From Thauera sp. K11 (GTDB taxonomy: Bacteria; Pseudomonadota; Gammaproteobacteria; Burkholderiales; Rhodocyclaceae): DNA of 64,000 bases. Positions 63,208 through 64,000 of this stretch are shown in pieces. Below the pieces are notes generated by a model. The model had not been told where the DNA came from. It was given only the letters and a program-made list of their open reading frames with translations, and ran no database searches. Location of the stretch: positions 2,852,001 to 2,916,000 of the forward strand of contig NZ_CP023439.1 of the NCBI RefSeq assembly GCF_002354895.1. Direction: 5' to 3'. Position numbers and translations under genes: made by a program. Numbering within the stretch: position 1 is the first letter of the stretch; every line of letters begins with the position of its first letter.

Positions 63208-64000
63208 ATGCCGCAGCCGAACGATGCCCCGCTGGACGACGGCCAGCACCTGCCCTTCCCCACCGTGCGCGACGTGCCGGCCGGCGCCCCCCTGCGCTGG
63301 CTGGCACGCGGCCTGGCCGACCTCAGGTCCTGCCCCATCCCCAGCCTGTTCTACGGCTTCTGCTTCGCGGGCATGGGCCTCCTGATCACCTTCGTGTTCG
63401 AGCACGCCTACGAGTACACATCTGCGCTGACCTCGGGCTTCCTGCTGCTCGGCCCCTTCGTCGCCATGGGCCTGTACGAGATCAGCCGCCGCCGCGAACT
63501 CGGACTGCGCTGCTCGCTTGCGCCGACCCTCACGGTGTGGCGCCGCAACGTGGGCAACCTCGGCATCTTCGCCGTGGTGCTGGGCGTGGTCTTCCTGGTG
63601 TGGGCGCGCGCCTCGCTGGTCATCTTCGCCCTCTTCTACACCAACGAGATGCCCAACCTGTCCGGCTTCCTCGATCAGGTGCTGAGCCTGCGGAACTTCG
63701 AATTCCTCGGCGTGTATTTCGGCATCGGCCTGGTCTTCGCCACCATCGTGTTCGCCGCCAGCGTGGTGTCCATTCCCCTGATGCTCGACCGCAACCAGGA
63801 TGCGATCAGCTCCATGCTCGCCAGCTTCGGCGCGCTGCTGCGCAACCCGGCAGCGATGCTGGTGTGGGCCTTCTTCATCGTCGGCCTGACGATCGTCGGC
63901 TTTCTCACCTTCCACCTCGGCCTGGTCGTGACGATGCCCATCGTCGGGCATGCGACATGGCACGCCTATCGCGACCTGGTCGAGCCGCTGCCCAAGACCT
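63208..64000 (+). CDS. DUF2189 multi-pass membrane protein, cut by window edge
   Basis: ATG 63208 follows GGAG at about seven bases ('CCTGGAGAACGAC'). The frame is open to the end of the window (264 codons visible). The product begins 'MPQPNDAPLDDGQHLPFPTV' and has about six hydrophobic segments, e.g. 'LFYGFCFAGMGLLITFVFEH', 'GFLLLGPFVAMGLYEISRRR' and 'LVWAFFIVGLTIVGFLTFHL'. The 'GPFVAMGLYEISRRRELG' block is the DUF2189 signature as I recall it. Some relatives are encoded next to cytochrome oxidase genes; function unknown. The C-terminus is missing here. Confidence 0.85.
   Translation, partial: MPQPNDAPLDDGQHLPFPTVRDVPAGAPLRWLARGLADLRSCPIPSLFYGFCFAGMGLLITFVFEHAYEYTSALTSGFLLLGPFVAMGLYEISRRRELGLRCSLAPTLTVWRRNVGNLGIFAVVLGVVFLVWARASLVIFALFYTNEMPNLSGFLDQVLSLRNFEFLGVYFGIGLVFATIVFAASVVSIPLMLDRNQDAISSMLASFGALLRNPAAMLVWAFFIVGLTIVGFLTFHLGLVVTMPIVGHATWHAYRDLVEPLPKT

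Overview
The window is high-GC DNA (most codons end in G or C) from a flagellated, respiring betaproteobacterium. FlhDC-controlled motility genes, two CheV proteins, CheZ, a complete rnf (rsx) operon, a diheme cytrochrome c4-type protein and the general gene content point to the Rhodocyclales (Azoarcus/Thauera relatives). That placement is inference; no rRNA or marker gene is present. I saw no rRNA, tRNA or CRISPR array.

Bases 1-11,500 are an accessory, visibly less GC-rich region. It opens with the end of a DDE transposase gene and a TPR gene interrupted by an in-frame amber codon. A cluster follows that was probably one operon: OYE-type alkene reductase, pirin, isochorismatase-like hydrolase and an ABM-domain membrane protein, with a divergent LysR regulator. 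A Tn21-type mercury transposon (3934-7770) sits in this operon, flanked by a 5-bp TAACT duplication, and cuts the pirin gene after codon 7. The transposon is itself gutted: a 3,204-bp IS1071 joins a merR stump directly to the last 80 codons of the Tn21-type tnpA, so the mer operon, tnpR and most of tnpA are gone. A minimal tyrosine recombinase and about 950 bp of gene-poor DNA with 16-bp repeats close the region.

From 11.6 to 27.6 kb is a signalling and motility block. It has a PAS-PAS-GGDEF-EAL membrane protein, truC and a transaldolase on the + strand. On the - strand, read from high to low coordinates, are an HDOD-REC-GGDEF protein, flhDC, motAB, two tandem cheV genes, cheY, cheZ and cheA. 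FlhDC would switch on the flagellar cascade. Two FliA (sigma-28) type promoters are readable, one before motA and one before the cheV-cheV-cheY-cheZ-cheA run, and a strong terminator insulates flhC from motA.

From 27.7 to 36.9 kb lie a Nudix hydrolase, rnfABCDGE-nth (overlapping ATGA/GTGA junctions from rnfB to rnfE, with a readable sigma-70 promoter), a DUF1841 protein, a class II glutamine amidotransferase and cysK. A pair of large inverted REP-like repeats separates cysK from metC (cystathionine beta-lyase).

From 38.7 to 64 kb lie the cytochrome c, a MoxR / EAL-HDOD / CoxE-type VWA trio, a MarR regulator, a methyltransferase, a nitronate monooxygenase, and a small secreted Cys-rich protein overlapping an RND adaptor-pump pair. 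Then come a FapA/DUF342 protein, an EamA exporter, a YqeY-like protein, an MFS transporter, a GGDEF protein with an HGDEF signature, two tandem YceI proteins, htpG, greB, a DUF465 protein, an alpha/beta hydrolase and a truncated DUF2189 membrane protein. Four genes in the window belong to the cyclic-di-GMP/HDOD world.
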